A stretch of DNA of 64,000 nt from NCBI RefSeq assembly GCF_900119145.1, contig NZ_FPIY01000003.1, positions 410,299-474,298 of the forward strand. The letters run 5' to 3'. Position 1 is the first letter of the stretch; the number at the start of each line of letters is the position of its first letter. Made by a program: the position numbers and the translations under genes. Under the pieces are notes generated by a model, which was not told where the DNA came from, searched no databases, and saw only the letters and a program-made list of their open reading frames with translations. This DNA comes from Cellulophaga fucicola (GTDB taxonomy: Bacteria > Bacteroidota > Bacteroidia > Flavobacteriales > Flavobacteriaceae). This document shows, piece after piece, positions 8,657 to 17,697 of this stretch.

Positions 8657-11600
8657 ATGAAAATAGCAATAGTAGCTGTAATGCAGCTATTTGCCTTTAT
8701 GGTATTTGCGCAAACAAATACCTATACGTCTACAGTAGTAGATCAAGATAACCAACCAATACCGTTTGCTACAGTTAAAGAACTGGGTAAAGAAAATTAT
8801 ACCACAACTAATATAGATGGCGATTTTACATTGCAAACAAGTTCTACTAACTTTGTAATAGAGATTTCTTCTATTGGTTTTGTAGCAACAAAAGTTACCA
8901 TTACAGACGGTAATTTTCCAAAGAGCATTACCTTAAGTGCATCGGCAGAACAATTAAACGAAATTGTTGTGACTGCTTTGGGTATAGAAAGAGAAAAACA
9001 ATCTTTGGTATCTGCAGTAACCAGAGTATCATCAGACAAATTAACAGAAGTTACCCTTACCAATGTGGTTAATAGTTTAGCTGGTCAAGTTGCTGGTGTG
9101 CAAATAACAAACGGTTCTTCTGGGGTTGGTTCTTCATCTAGAATTGTTATACGTGGAGAAAATTCTTTAAGCGGAAGCAATCAGCCATTGTTTGTGGTAG
9201 ATGGTGTGCCAATTAGCAACGAACAAATTACGAGCGATTTAGTTAATAACGGTGCTTTGCAAGAAGTAGATTTTGGTAACGGTGGTTCAGAAATTTCTCC
9301 AGACGATATTGCATCAATCTCTATATTAAAAGGTGCTGGTTCTGCTGCACTTTATGGAGCAAGAGCAGCAAATGGAGTTGTAGTTATTACTACAAAACGA
9401 GGAAAAAATAAAAAAGGCTTTGGTGTTACAACGAGCAATTCTTTAACGGTAGAAACATTATTAACCTTACCAGATTACCAAAACGTATATGGTGGTGGTT
9501 CTAACGGTCAATACTCTTTCCAGAACGGAAAAGGCGCAGGCATTAATGATGGTGGTTTAAGTAGCTACGGACCTAGATTAGATCAAGGTTTATTGGTAAA
9601 TCAGTTTGATAGTCCTTCTGTAGATATTAACGGTAATCCTGTGCGTGCAGGTGATGTTATTGCACGTACAAATGCAGATGGCAGTTTTACACCAATAACC
9701 GCTACTCCTTGGGTATCTAACCCAAATAATGTGCGCAATTTTTTTGAAACAGGAATTACCAAACAGAATAATATTGCTATTAATTCTTCAGGTGAAAACG
9801 GAAGTAGTAGATTGTCTTATAGTAATTTAAGGAATGAAGGTATTGTGCCAAACACCGATTTAGATCGTGATGGTATTTCGCTTAGTTTAAATCAGAAATT
9901 AACAGAGCAATTAAATGTAAATGCTTTTGTAAATTATATAAATACGCGCAGTGGTAACAGGCCAAACCTTGGTTACGGTTATGAGAATCCTTTGTATGGT
10001 TTTAACTGGACAGGCAGACAGGCAGATGTTGCTGCTTTAAAAAATTACTGGCAAGCAGGCCAAGATGGTGTACAACATTATGATATTAACTACTTGTGGC
10101 TTACAAACCCATACTTAACGGTTAATGAAAACACTAATAGCTTTAATAAAAATAGAGTTTTAGGTAATGTTGCAGCTGTTTATGATATTACAGATAAATT
10201 AAATGTTGTGGTACGTGCGGGTATAGATACGTATGCAGATAAGCGCGAGTTTAGAAGAGCGGTAAGTACAAATGCAAATCCGCAAGGTTCTTTTAGAGAA
10301 GATAATATTGACTTTAGGGAGTTAAATACAGATGTTTTATTGTCTTATAAAGATGCTATAAACGATGATTTAAAATACACTGTTTCTGTAGGTGCAAATA
10401 GGTTTGATCAAGAAATTAAATACAGCTATGCTGAAGCTTCACAACTAGCATTGCCGGGTATTTACACCCTAGCAAACTCTAGAACTCCGCTTAAAGGAGA
10501 TAGCAGGTTGTTTGAAAAAAGAATTAATAGTGTTTACGGCACCGGTAATTTATCTTATAAAGATGCTTTGTATTTAGACCTTACCTATCGTAACGATTGG
10601 AGCAGCACGCTACCATCTAACAACAATTCATTTGGGTATTACTCAGCCGGATTAAGTTTTGTGGCTAGTAGCCTTTTTCAATTACCAGAGCCAATATCTT
10701 ACCTAAACTTTAGGTTTAGTGCGGCTAGTGTTGGTAATGATACCAATCCGTATCAAAACACACAAAACTTCTTATTCAACCAGAATTATGGTTCAAATTT
10801 TAGAGTTACCAACGAGACAGTTTTAAAAAATGCAAATCTAAAACCAGAACGTCTTAATGCGTTTGAAGCTGGTTTAGAGGCTTGGTTTTTTAATGGTAGG
10901 TTGCAATTAGATGCTGCTGGGTACCAAAATACAAGTGTAGATCAAATTATATCTAGACCAATATCAGAATCTAGTGGTTTTGGTAGTTTTAACGTAAATG
11001 GTGGTAAAGTACAAACCACAGGTTTAGAGCTTTTACTTAGCGGAACTGTAATTAAAAATGCCGATTTTCAATGGCAGAGTTCGGTAAACTTTTCTACGTT
11101 TAGGAGTAAGGTTAAAGAGCTGCCAAATGGTGTAGACCAGTTTGTAACAGGTACAGCTAATATATTTTCTGGCGGTGGCGGATCTAACTCCGTTTTTTAC
11201 ATTGCTAAAAAAGATGGCCGTGTTGGTGATATGTACGGTACTGGTTTTGTTGAGGTAGACGGACAAGTTGTGCACGATTCTAATGGGTTTCCTGTTCAAG
11301 ATCCTAACCTGCGTTTATTAGGCAATTACAATCCAGATTTTACAATGGGCTTTAATAATAAATTCTCTTATAAAGGATTAGATTTTACCTTTTTGTTCGA
11401 TTGGCGTAAAGGCGGAACCATAGTTTCTAGAACAAAGGCCTTAGGTAGTACTTCTGGTGTTTTAAAAGAAACATTAGAAGGTAGAGAAACAGGTATTGTT
11501 GGTGTTGGCGTTGTAAATACAGGTACTGCAGATAATCCGCAATACACACCAAATACAACCGTGGTAACGGCACAGGCGTATAACAATGCATTTTTTGATC

Positions 11601-11875
11601 GTGGTAACGAGGCTAGTGCTTTGTACAGTGCTTCTTATGTTAAACTTAGGCAAGTAAGTATCTATTACAATTTTCCAGATAAAATAGTAGATGCTATTGG
11701 TTTTAATAAGATAAAAATAGGTTTAGTAGGTAGCAATTTATTGTTATTTACAGAGAACCCACATTTTGACCCAGAACTAAATGGCTTGCAAGAACAGCGT
11801 ATTACGTATGGCGTAGAAGATTTTTCATATCCGTCTACAAGGAGTTTTGGAGTTAGTTTAAAAACCGAATTTTAA
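8657..11875 (+). CDS. SusC/RagA-family TonB-dependent outer membrane receptor
   Basis: A 1072-residue outer membrane importer energised by TonB. It has a signal peptide (cleavage after about residue 19, VFAQ), a CarboxypepD_reg-like domain at 22-105, a plug domain at about 115-235 with the SusC-type SLAGQVAGVQITN, RIVIRGENSL and PLFVVDGVPI segments, and a long beta barrel ending in a terminal phenylalanine (LKTEF). It is followed 11 bases later by its SusD partner and then by a nucleoside hydrolase and a kinase. The neighbours suggest uptake of nucleosides or nucleoside-containing oligomers rather than a glycan: no glycoside hydrolase is present. Confidence 0.95.
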   Translation: MKIAIVAVMQLFAFMVFAQTNTYTSTVVDQDNQPIPFATVKELGKENYTTTNIDGDFTLQTSSTNFVIEISSIGFVATKVTITDGNFPKSITLSASAEQLNEIVVTALGIEREKQSLVSAVTRVSSDKLTEVTLTNVVNSLAGQVAGVQITNGSSGVGSSSRIVIRGENSLSGSNQPLFVVDGVPISNEQITSDLVNNGALQEVDFGNGGSEISPDDIASISILKGAGSAALYGARAANGVVVITTKRGKNKKGFGVTTSNSLTVETLLTLPDYQNVYGGGSNGQYSFQNGKGAGINDGGLSSYGPRLDQGLLVNQFDSPSVDINGNPVRAGDVIARTNADGSFTPITATPWVSNPNNVRNFFETGITKQNNIAINSSGENGSSRLSYSNLRNEGIVPNTDLDRDGISLSLNQKLTEQLNVNAFVNYINTRSGNRPNLGYGYENPLYGFNWTGRQADVAALKNYWQAGQDGVQHYDINYLWLTNPYLTVNENTNSFNKNRVLGNVAAVYDITDKLNVVVRAGIDTYADKREFRRAVSTNANPQGSFREDNIDFRELNTDVLLSYKDAINDDLKYTVSVGANRFDQEIKYSYAEASQLALPGIYTLANSRTPLKGDSRLFEKRINSVYGTGNLSYKDALYLDLTYRNDWSSTLPSNNNSFGYYSAGLSFVASSLFQLPEPISYLNFRFSAASVGNDTNPYQNTQNFLFNQNYGSNFRVTNETVLKNANLKPERLNAFEAGLEAWFFNGRLQLDAAGYQNTSVDQIISRPISESSGFGSFNVNGGKVQTTGLELLLSGTVIKNADFQWQSSVNFSTFRSKVKELPNGVDQFVTGTANIFSGGGGSNSVFYIAKKDGRVGDMYGTGFVEVDGQVVHDSNGFPVQDPNLRLLGNYNPDFTMGFNNKFSYKGLDFTFLFDWRKGGTIVSRTKALGSTSGVLKETLEGRETGIVGVGVVNTGTADNPQYTPNTTVVTAQAYNNAFFDRGNEASALYSASYVKLRQVSIYYNFPDKIVDAIGFNKIKIGLVGSNLLLFTENPHFDPELNGLQEQRITYGVEDFSYPSTRSFGVSLKTEF

Positions 11876-11886
11876 GAAGTAAAAAA

Positions 11887-13335
11887 ATGAAAAAATATAT
11901 AAAGCTATTTGTAGCAACCACAATAGCAAGCATAGTTTTTACTGCTTGTACTAATGATTTTGAAGAAAAAAACACAAATCCTAATGCGCCAGAAAGCGTA
12001 GATCCACAGTTTTTATTAACCAATGTAGTTTCGGTTTCGTCAGATCTTAGTGCATACCAACAAGGATTTAGACAAGCCAATTACTTAGCGCAATTTGCAG
12101 CTAGTATAGAGTTTGAGCGTATAGACCGTTATGAAATGGGCTCTAATAGTGAGTACTGGAGTGCTATTTTTAGATTATTATCAGATATTAAATCGATGAA
12201 AGCCTCACCAGCGGCAAACGACGCTTACGTTGCTGTAGGTGATATTATGCAGAGTTACCTTTTTTCTCAGTTAACAGATCTTTGGAACGATGTGCCTTAC
12301 ACAGAAGCAGTAGCTGCTTTAGAAGGGACTTTTTCTCCAAAGTACGATACACAAGAAAGTATTTATACAGATGCAGAAACTGGAATATTAGCAGTGCTTA
12401 AAAAAGCTGTTACCATGCTTGAAAATACAAACAATGTTGTTCAGGGAGATATTATGTTTCAAGGAGATTTAGACAAATGGGTGCGTTTTGCAAATTCGCT
12501 TCAAGTGCGTTATTTATTGCGTACTAGTAAAAGAGCAACAGATTTCGCAGATTTACAGGCTTTGGTAGACTCTGGTAAACTAATGCAGTCTAATAGTGAT
12601 AATGCTGTTGTTCCTTATTTGGCATCTGCACCAAATCAATTTCCTATGTTTAATGCAGCTTTAGGTTTGTACCAAGAGCACACAATGACTAAAACGGTAG
12701 AGACTATTTTAACTTCTTGGAACGATCCTCGTGTTTCTGTACTTTACAAACCAACCGAAGCAAGTAACAATTCTGCCACACCAGAATACAAAGGATTGTT
12801 AAACGGGCAATCTAGTAGTACAATAAATGCAAACGGAGTAGATTTAAGTGCTATTTCTTTATTTGGTAGTATTTTTAGAGACGTAGCAGATGGTATAGAT
12901 GCGCAATATATGCAGTATTCAGAAGTGCAATTTGCGTTAGCAGAGGCTGCTGCTAGAGGATATATAACGGGTGATGTAAATACTTATTACCAAAATGCAG
13001 TAACGGCTAGTTTTGAGTATTACAATACTACATTGCCTGCAGATTATTTTGCAAGACCAACAGTTGCGTTAGATGGTTCTGCAGACGACCTTACAAAGAT
13101 ACTTACTCAAAAATGGCTAAGCTTAATTAATGTTGGTCACGAGGCTTGGTTTAATGTACGTAGAACGGGAATTCCAAACTTAGTTCCTGGTCCAGATAAT
13201 TTTAATAACGATAAATATCCCGTTCGGTATTTGTATCCAGAATCTGAGCAAGCAACAAATAGTGAAAATTATAAAGTAGCTGCGGAACGTATTGGTGGCG
13301 ATAATATAAACAGCAAAGGCTGGTGGGAAAAATAA
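11887..13335 (+). CDS. SusD/RagB-family surface lipoprotein
   Basis: A 482-residue lipoprotein that caps the SusC-like receptor and binds the substrate at the cell surface. The signal peptide ends in VFTAC with lipidated C21, followed by the acidic TNDFEEKN, which resembles the Bacteroidota surface-export signal. NPNAPESVDPQFLLTNV and the TPR-like helical body (SQLTDLWNDVPYTEA, PKYDTQESIYTD) fit the shorter SusD-like_2 type. The C-terminal NVGHEAWFNVRRTGIP is also typical. It starts 11 bases after susC, so the pair is co-transcribed. The ligand is inferred to be a nucleoside from the next gene. Confidence 0.93.
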   Translation: MKKYIKLFVATTIASIVFTACTNDFEEKNTNPNAPESVDPQFLLTNVVSVSSDLSAYQQGFRQANYLAQFAASIEFERIDRYEMGSNSEYWSAIFRLLSDIKSMKASPAANDAYVAVGDIMQSYLFSQLTDLWNDVPYTEAVAALEGTFSPKYDTQESIYTDAETGILAVLKKAVTMLENTNNVVQGDIMFQGDLDKWVRFANSLQVRYLLRTSKRATDFADLQALVDSGKLMQSNSDNAVVPYLASAPNQFPMFNAALGLYQEHTMTKTVETILTSWNDPRVSVLYKPTEASNNSATPEYKGLLNGQSSSTINANGVDLSAISLFGSIFRDVADGIDAQYMQYSEVQFALAEAAARGYITGDVNTYYQNAVTASFEYYNTTLPADYFARPTVALDGSADDLTKILTQKWLSLINVGHEAWFNVRRTGIPNLVPGPDNFNNDKYPVRYLYPESEQATNSENYKVAAERIGGDNINSKGWWEK

Positions 13336-13345
13336 CAATTATAAT

Positions 13346-14404
13346 ATGAAACAAAAAATTAAACTATTCGGTATTTTATGTGTGTTTACAATGCTTTTTG
13401 CCTGTAAAGAGCAAGTAAAAGAGCCTGTTGCAGAAGTAGAAACAGCTATGGCAAAAGCACCTATACTAACAGGAGTTGTGAATGGGAAAAAGCAAGTCTG
13501 GATTGATGCAGACTTGGCTGTTGGAAAAAAGAATATAGGAAGACCTGGCTATTCGGATGTAGATGATGGTTATGCGGTTTTGCAATTATTACAAGCAGAT
13601 AATGTACAAGTTTTAGGCTTAAGTACTGTTTTTGGAAACAACAGTATAGAGAATGCATTTGCAATTGGCACGTATATAAACAAGGAATTTGCTGCGCAAA
13701 AAATAGAGGTGTATAAAGGAGCGGGTTCGGCAATAAATTTAGACAGTGTAGTTACCAATGACGCTGTAGAAGCAATGGCAACAGCATTAAAAAAGCAACC
13801 ACTTACTATTTTAGCTATTGGCCCAGCTACTAATGTTGGTTTACTGCTATTAAAATACCCCGAACTAAAATCTCAAATTGTTGAGGTTGTTTTGGTTGCT
13901 GGTCGTAGAACAGCTAATGACTATTTTAAAATAGGGAATAAGGGAGTGCAAGCACAAGATTTAAATTTTGACTTGGATAATACTGCTTTTCGTGTTTTGT
14001 TAGAAAACAAGGTTCCGTTGGTATTTTGCCCGTATGAGATTTCTAGTAAAGTTTGGGTAAAGCAAGAAGATTTAGAAGCGTTTAAAACTACTACTCCTGG
14101 TATGAAATGGTTAGCAACAGCATCACAACCTTGGTTAGAGCAATGGAAGAATCAAGGAGCAGATGGTTTTAATCCGTTTGATGTTATGGCTAGTCATTAT
14201 ATTATTGCACCAGAAGACATTGTATCAGAACCATTACTTGCTCGTTTAGAGATTAATTTAGACGATACGGTAAAAGAAAATAATAAAGAAACATATAAGT
14301 CGTACTTACTTTGTACAAAAGAAGAAGGCGCACCAGTAACCTATTGTTATGATGTGGTTCCAGGGTTTCACCAAAAACTAATGTCAACCTTTAAAGCAAA
14401 CTAA
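13346..14404 (+). CDS. Inosine/uridine-type nucleoside hydrolase, lipoprotein
   Basis: Hydrolyses the N-glycosidic bond of nucleosides to free base and ribose. The Ca-binding aspartate cluster is D54-A-D56 followed, after an insertion, by DVDDGYA (71-77); later TILAIGPATNVGLLL and the QDLNFDLDNTAFRVLL region carry further family positions. A signal peptide with lipobox LFAC (C20) places it in the envelope as a lipoprotein, unlike the cytosolic Rih enzymes; the 352 residues include about 30 extra N-terminal ones. Whether it faces the periplasm or the surface cannot be decided. It lies between susD (10 bases) and the kinase gene (1 base), indicating tight coupling. Confidence 0.9.
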   Translation: MKQKIKLFGILCVFTMLFACKEQVKEPVAEVETAMAKAPILTGVVNGKKQVWIDADLAVGKKNIGRPGYSDVDDGYAVLQLLQADNVQVLGLSTVFGNNSIENAFAIGTYINKEFAAQKIEVYKGAGSAINLDSVVTNDAVEAMATALKKQPLTILAIGPATNVGLLLLKYPELKSQIVEVVLVAGRRTANDYFKIGNKGVQAQDLNFDLDNTAFRVLLENKVPLVFCPYEISSKVWVKQEDLEAFKTTTPGMKWLATASQPWLEQWKNQGADGFNPFDVMASHYIIAPEDIVSEPLLARLEINLDDTVKENNKETYKSYLLCTKEEGAPVTYCYDVVPGFHQKLMSTFKAN

Positions 14405-14405
14405 A

Positions 14406-15392
14406 GTGATAAAACTAAACACCAATATAGACAGCCTAACCAGCTACCTTAAAAGTAAAAACTGGCTCAAAGAAGATGAGGTTATTACTGCCTTAGAAAA
14501 GCCTGGAGAAGGTAATATGAACTTTACGTTACGTGTAATAACCAAAGCTAGAACCTTTATTATAAAGCAAAGTCGTGAGTATGTAGAGAAATACCCGCAA
14601 GTGGCAGCGCCAGCAGAACGTGTATTAAGAGAAGCAGAGTTTTATGAGTTAATAGAAACTGTACCGACACTAAAAGAAATGATGCCTACACTAATTGGCT
14701 TAGATAAGGAAAATAGCGTTATGGTTATGGATGATCTTGGTAACGGCTCGGACTTTACTTATTTGTACCAAGAAGGTAAAGTCTTTTTAGAAGAAGACTT
14801 GTTTGCGGTTATAGATTTTATAGCAACATTACATACAAGTATAAGTACAGATACGTGTCCTTATAAAATTACAAACTGCGAAATGCGCGAGTTAAACCAC
14901 GAGCATATATTTAATTACCCGTATCTTAAAGATAACGGTATTAATTTAGATGATGTTTTGCCTGGATTACAACAAGAGGCAAATGTGTTTATAGAAGACG
15001 AAATTTTAAAGACAGAAGTACAAAAACTAGGAAAATTATACCTAAAAGATGGTGATATTCTATTGCACGGAGATTATTTTCCTGGTAGTTGGTTGGCTAC
15101 CGTTTCTGGTGTAAAAATTATTGATCCAGAGTTTTGTTTTTTTGGTTTAGCAGAGTTCGAAATTGGTGTTACGTTGGCACATTTAAAAATGGCAGATCAG
15201 CCTAACGATATAATTAAAAAAGCAATAGACAGGTATACATCTTTAGCTGATTTAAATGTGGAATTATGCTATAAATATATGGCTGTAGAAATGCTTCGTA
15301 GAATAATTGGATTGGCACAATTACCATTAGAAATTGACTTAAAAAAGAGAGTAGAATTGCTAACTGAAGCACGCGAAATACTTGTGAATTAA
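14406..15392 (+). CDS. APH-fold sugar kinase, methylthioribose-kinase-like
   Basis: A 328-residue kinase of the aminoglycoside-phosphotransferase fold. The nucleotide loop is KPGEGNMNFTLRV (32-44), the ATP-binding lysine is K54 in FIIKQSREYVEKYP, the hinge is VMVMDDLG, the catalytic segment is LLHGDYFPGSW (D223) and the metal-binding aspartate is D240 in IIDPEFCFFG. HGD-x3-GS in place of the usual HGD-x4-N, and IDPEF, are the pattern of 5-methylthioribose kinase (MtnK). Its GTG start lies one base after the nucleoside hydrolase stop. It may phosphorylate ribose or methylthioribose released by the hydrolase; the exact substrate is inference. No mtnA homologue is seen next to it. Confidence 0.8.
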   Translation: MIKLNTNIDSLTSYLKSKNWLKEDEVITALEKPGEGNMNFTLRVITKARTFIIKQSREYVEKYPQVAAPAERVLREAEFYELIETVPTLKEMMPTLIGLDKENSVMVMDDLGNGSDFTYLYQEGKVFLEEDLFAVIDFIATLHTSISTDTCPYKITNCEMRELNHEHIFNYPYLKDNGINLDDVLPGLQQEANVFIEDEILKTEVQKLGKLYLKDGDILLHGDYFPGSWLATVSGVKIIDPEFCFFGLAEFEIGVTLAHLKMADQPNDIIKKAIDRYTSLADLNVELCYKYMAVEMLRRIIGLAQLPLEIDLKKRVELLTEAREILVN

Positions 15393-15408
15393 TGATATTG
15401 CATATAGT

Positions 15409-15444
15409 AAGAAGAACCAACTGTATAGTTGGTTTTTCTTTTTT
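15409..15444 (+). terminator. Terminator of the nucleoside locus
   Basis: AACCAACT (15415-15422) pairs with AGTTGGTT (15427-15434) around a GTAT loop; the stem extends outward by further A-T pairs and is followed by TTTCTTTTTT. Confidence 0.75.
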
Positions 15445-15538
15445 GCAAAAGCATCAAATAGGTAGTAAAGTCTATGAGCGTTGGTTTTTTTAAGTTGAAT
15501 GTTTCTTTTTTACTCAAAACAGAATCACATTAATAGAA

Positions 15539-15556
15539 CAACAAACCAATCAGTTT
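15539..15556. promoter_or_regulatory. Candidate TetR operator upstream of the patatin-like gene
   Basis: CAACAAACCAATCAGTTT matches the palindrome at 7684 (as reverse complement) at 14 of 18 positions and the site at 46432 closely. It lies just upstream of the promoter of the lipase gene. A weaker related half (CGTTGGTTT) is at 15479-15487. Confidence 0.4.
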
Positions 15557-15571
15557 AAAAAAATAGCTGTT

Positions 15572-15598
15572 TTGTATACGCATTTTGTGTTAAATTTG
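15572..15598 (+). promoter_or_regulatory. Promoter of the patatin-like gene
   Basis: TTG at 15572-15574, 16 bases, then TAAATTTG (15591-15598), which matches TAnnTTTG. It ends 15 bases before the ATG at 15614 and excludes the earlier in-frame start at 15572. Confidence 0.6.
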
Positions 15599-15613
15599 AG
15601 AAAAATACGTAAA

Positions 15614-16399
15614 ATGGAAGCTAAAATTTCTACATCAAAATCTATTGGTCTTGTACTTTCTGGTGGAGGCGTTCGCGGTATGGCTCATATTGGGTTAATA
15701 AGGGCAATGAATGAATTTGGAATTGATGCTAAAATTGTTTCTGGTAGTAGTGTTGGTGCTTTGGTTGGTGCTTTATATGCTAATGGCAATTCTATAGATG
15801 ATATGCTTACGTTCTTTAAAGAAACACCTCTTTTTAGTTATCATTTTTTAACTATTGCAAAAGCAGGTTTTTTAGATACAGAAAAGTATATAAGCGTATT
15901 TGAAAAGTATTTTCCTGAGAATGCATTTTCGGCTTTAATAAGAGAATTACACATTGTTGCTACTAACCTTCAGGACGGGGATGAGGAGTTTTTTTCCTCA
16001 GGTGAACTAATTAGACCAATGTTAGCTTCTGCTGCGTTACCGCCTGTTTTTTCGCCTATACAAATTAATGGCAATTTATATGCAGATGGTGGTATTATGA
16101 ATAATTTTCCGCTAGAGCCGTTACTTAATACGTGCGACTATATTATTGGGAGTAATGTATCTATTGTGGGTAGATTAGATGAAAAAGATTTAAAAAACTC
16201 ACTGCAACTTACGGGTAGGGTTACTGGTTTAATGATATACGCATCAGCAAAGAAAAAATTAAGAGCTTGTAACTTATTATTAGAATCTAGAGAGATAGAA
16301 CGTATTGGCTTGTTAGACCGTAAAGGTATAGAAAAGGCATATTTAATTGGGTACGATGCCGCTTGCAGAGTTTTTGAAAAAGAATGCAAGACATATTAA
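15614..16399 (+). CDS. Patatin-like phospholipase
   Basis: A 261-residue serine hydrolase with the catalytic dyad of the patatin family, expected to deacylate phospholipids or related lipids. The oxyanion loop is GGGVRG (17-22), the nucleophile S46 is in GSSVG, and the catalytic aspartate D158 is in YADGGIMNNFP. It corresponds to the bacterial RssA/YchK-like single-domain type without signal peptide or barrel. The start is set by the promoter box at 15591. A TetR-type operator candidate lies immediately upstream, so expression may respond to the same signal as the TetR gene at 6926. Confidence 0.93.
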   Translation: MEAKISTSKSIGLVLSGGGVRGMAHIGLIRAMNEFGIDAKIVSGSSVGALVGALYANGNSIDDMLTFFKETPLFSYHFLTIAKAGFLDTEKYISVFEKYFPENAFSALIRELHIVATNLQDGDEEFFSSGELIRPMLASAALPPVFSPIQINGNLYADGGIMNNFPLEPLLNTCDYIIGSNVSIVGRLDEKDLKNSLQLTGRVTGLMIYASAKKKLRACNLLLESREIERIGLLDRKGIEKAYLIGYDAACRVFEKECKTY

Positions 16400-16403
16400 A
16401 ACT

Positions 16404-16440
16404 AAAAAAAGCTGCTCTTTTACAGAACAGCTTTTTTATT
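16404..16440. terminator. Bidirectional terminator between convergent genes
   Basis: AAAAAAGCTGCTCT pairs with AGAACAGCTTTTTT with a single mismatch; T-rich on both strands, serving the lipase gene and the convergent reductase gene. Confidence 0.8.
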
Positions 16441-16458
16441 TTTTATATTAAAATACAA

Positions 16459-17508
16459 TTAAACATCATCAAAATCTACTTTTAAAGTAGGTGTAGTTGC
16501 GTGTGCTTGACAAGTTAAAATAAGTCCTTCTTTAATTTCGCCATCAGTTAAAATCTGATTTTTAACCATTTCGGCATTCCCCTCAGTAACTCTTGCAATA
16601 CAGCTACTGCAAACTCCACCTTGACAAGAATAAGGAGCGTCTATGTTTTCTTTTAAAACAGCATCTAGTACAATAGTACTTTTATCCATATTAAACGTAA
16701 ACTCTTCATCATCTACAATAACCGTAACAGCAGTTTTACCACCTTCTTTTACAGGCATCTCATCTTTAATCTCAGTAGCAGTAAAAAGCTCAAAATGAAT
16801 CTTATCTTCACTTATTTCATTCTCTTTTAAAGTATCTATAACTGTATTAATCATAGCTTCTGGTCCGCATAAGTATATATCGTCAAAAGCAATGTCTTTG
16901 TATTTGTTTTTGGTAATGTAGTTAACAGTAGACCTGTCTATACGACCAAAAATAGAGTTTTCATCTTGTTCTTGACTGTATATAAAGTGTACAAAAAAGC
17001 GATCTGCATAATCTAATTGTAACTTAGCTAAATCTGTATGAAACATAGTTTCTTCAAAAGATTTGTTACCATAAGCTAATACAAACTTGTTTTTTGGGTT
17101 GCTATCTAACACAGATCTAGCAATGCTAATAATTGGTGTAATACCGCTACCAGCAGCAAAAGCAGCAACATTTTTAACGGCATCTGTTGGTTTAAAAACA
17201 AACCTACCATCTGGAGGCATAACCTCTAATACATCTCCTTCTTTTAATTTTGAGTGTGCATAGTCTGAAAAACCACCATTATCTACTTTTTTAATACCAA
17301 TAGTAATGCAGTCTTTTTTAGGAGAAGAGCTAATAGAGTAGGCTCTACGCAATTCTTTTCCTTTAATATCTTTCTTTATAGTGATGTATTGACCAGAAAC
17401 AAACTTAAAAGTCTGAGTTAATTCTTTAGGAATAGCAAAAGTTATTGCTACAGAGCTAGGTGTTAATGCCTTTATATGTTGTACCGTTAACGGGTGAAAA
17501 TGATTCAT
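16459..17508 (-). CDS. Ferredoxin--NADP reductase-type flavoprotein with [2Fe-2S] domain (PaaE-like)
   Basis: A 349-residue electron-transfer protein with three domains: an FAD-binding barrel (RRAYSISSSP, 54-63), an NAD(P)-binding domain (AAGSGITPIISI near 118-129; IYLCGPEAMI near 211-220) and a C-terminal plant-type ferredoxin domain with cluster ligands C295, C300, C303 and C333. The order matches PaaE of the phenylacetyl-CoA epoxidase complex and hydroxylase reductases. No paaABCD genes are near, so a general role in passing electrons from NAD(P)H to an oxygenase or desaturase is as likely. The ATG at 17508 aligns with the family start and follows a minus-strand TAnnTTTG box (17533-17526). 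Confidence 0.88.
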   Translation of the reverse strand: MNHFHPLTVQHIKALTPSSVAITFAIPKELTQTFKFVSGQYITIKKDIKGKELRRAYSISSSPKKDCITIGIKKVDNGGFSDYAHSKLKEGDVLEVMPPDGRFVFKPTDAVKNVAAFAAGSGITPIISIARSVLDSNPKNKFVLAYGNKSFEETMFHTDLAKLQLDYADRFFVHFIYSQEQDENSIFGRIDRSTVNYITKNKYKDIAFDDIYLCGPEAMINTVIDTLKENEISEDKIHFELFTATEIKDEMPVKEGGKTAVTVIVDDEEFTFNMDKSTIVLDAVLKENIDAPYSCQGGVCSSCIARVTEGNAEMVKNQILTDGEIKEGLILTCQAHATTPTLKVDFDDV

Positions 17509-17525
17509 AACAAAAATATTTTCTA

Positions 17526-17533
17526 CAAAAATA
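17526..17533 (-). promoter_or_regulatory. TAnnTTTG promoter box of the reductase gene
   Basis: Read on the minus strand it is TATTTTTG, 17 bases before the start at 17508; the -33 TTG is not well placed. Confidence 0.4.
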
Positions 17534-17575
17534 CACATTGCCTTATTGATAAAAAACCAAGTTTGCTAAAATTTA

Positions 17576-17596
17576 ATGCATAGAATTCTTATGCAT
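17576..17596. promoter_or_regulatory. Near-palindrome with two ATGCAT repeats, candidate operator
   Basis: ATGCAT at both ends (17576-17581 and 17591-17596) around a GAATTC centre, palindromic except for one extra T. It lies between the divergent reductase gene and padR. PadR-family operators are typically dyads of ATGT/ACAT type, which this resembles in outline only. Confidence 0.4.
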
Positions 17597-17620
17597 AAGA
17601 AAATTATGTATATATTCGTA

Positions 17621-17649
17621 ATAGCAATTTTAGCATTAAAAATTGCTAT
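17621..17649. promoter_or_regulatory. Perfect 11-bp inverted repeat before padR, candidate PadR operator
   Basis: ATAGCAATTTT (17621-17631) and AAAATTGCTAT (17639-17649) with a 7-base spacer. The flanking genes are divergent, so a terminator function is not expected. A -7-like TATATTCG (17611-17618) lies just upstream, so a bound repressor would cover the start of transcription. The palindrome ends 48 bases before the padR ATG. Confidence 0.55.
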
Positions 17650-17697
17650 ATAAATAGGTGATGTTTGTTTTAAGAGCAAAATAAGAGAATAGAAAAA

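Noticed and set aside
15415-15434. Palindrome AACCAACT-GTAT-AGTTGGTT as another TetR operator
   Set aside because: It has a terminator layout (stem plus T-run) just after the kinase gene and lacks the AACAAAC flank of the other sites.
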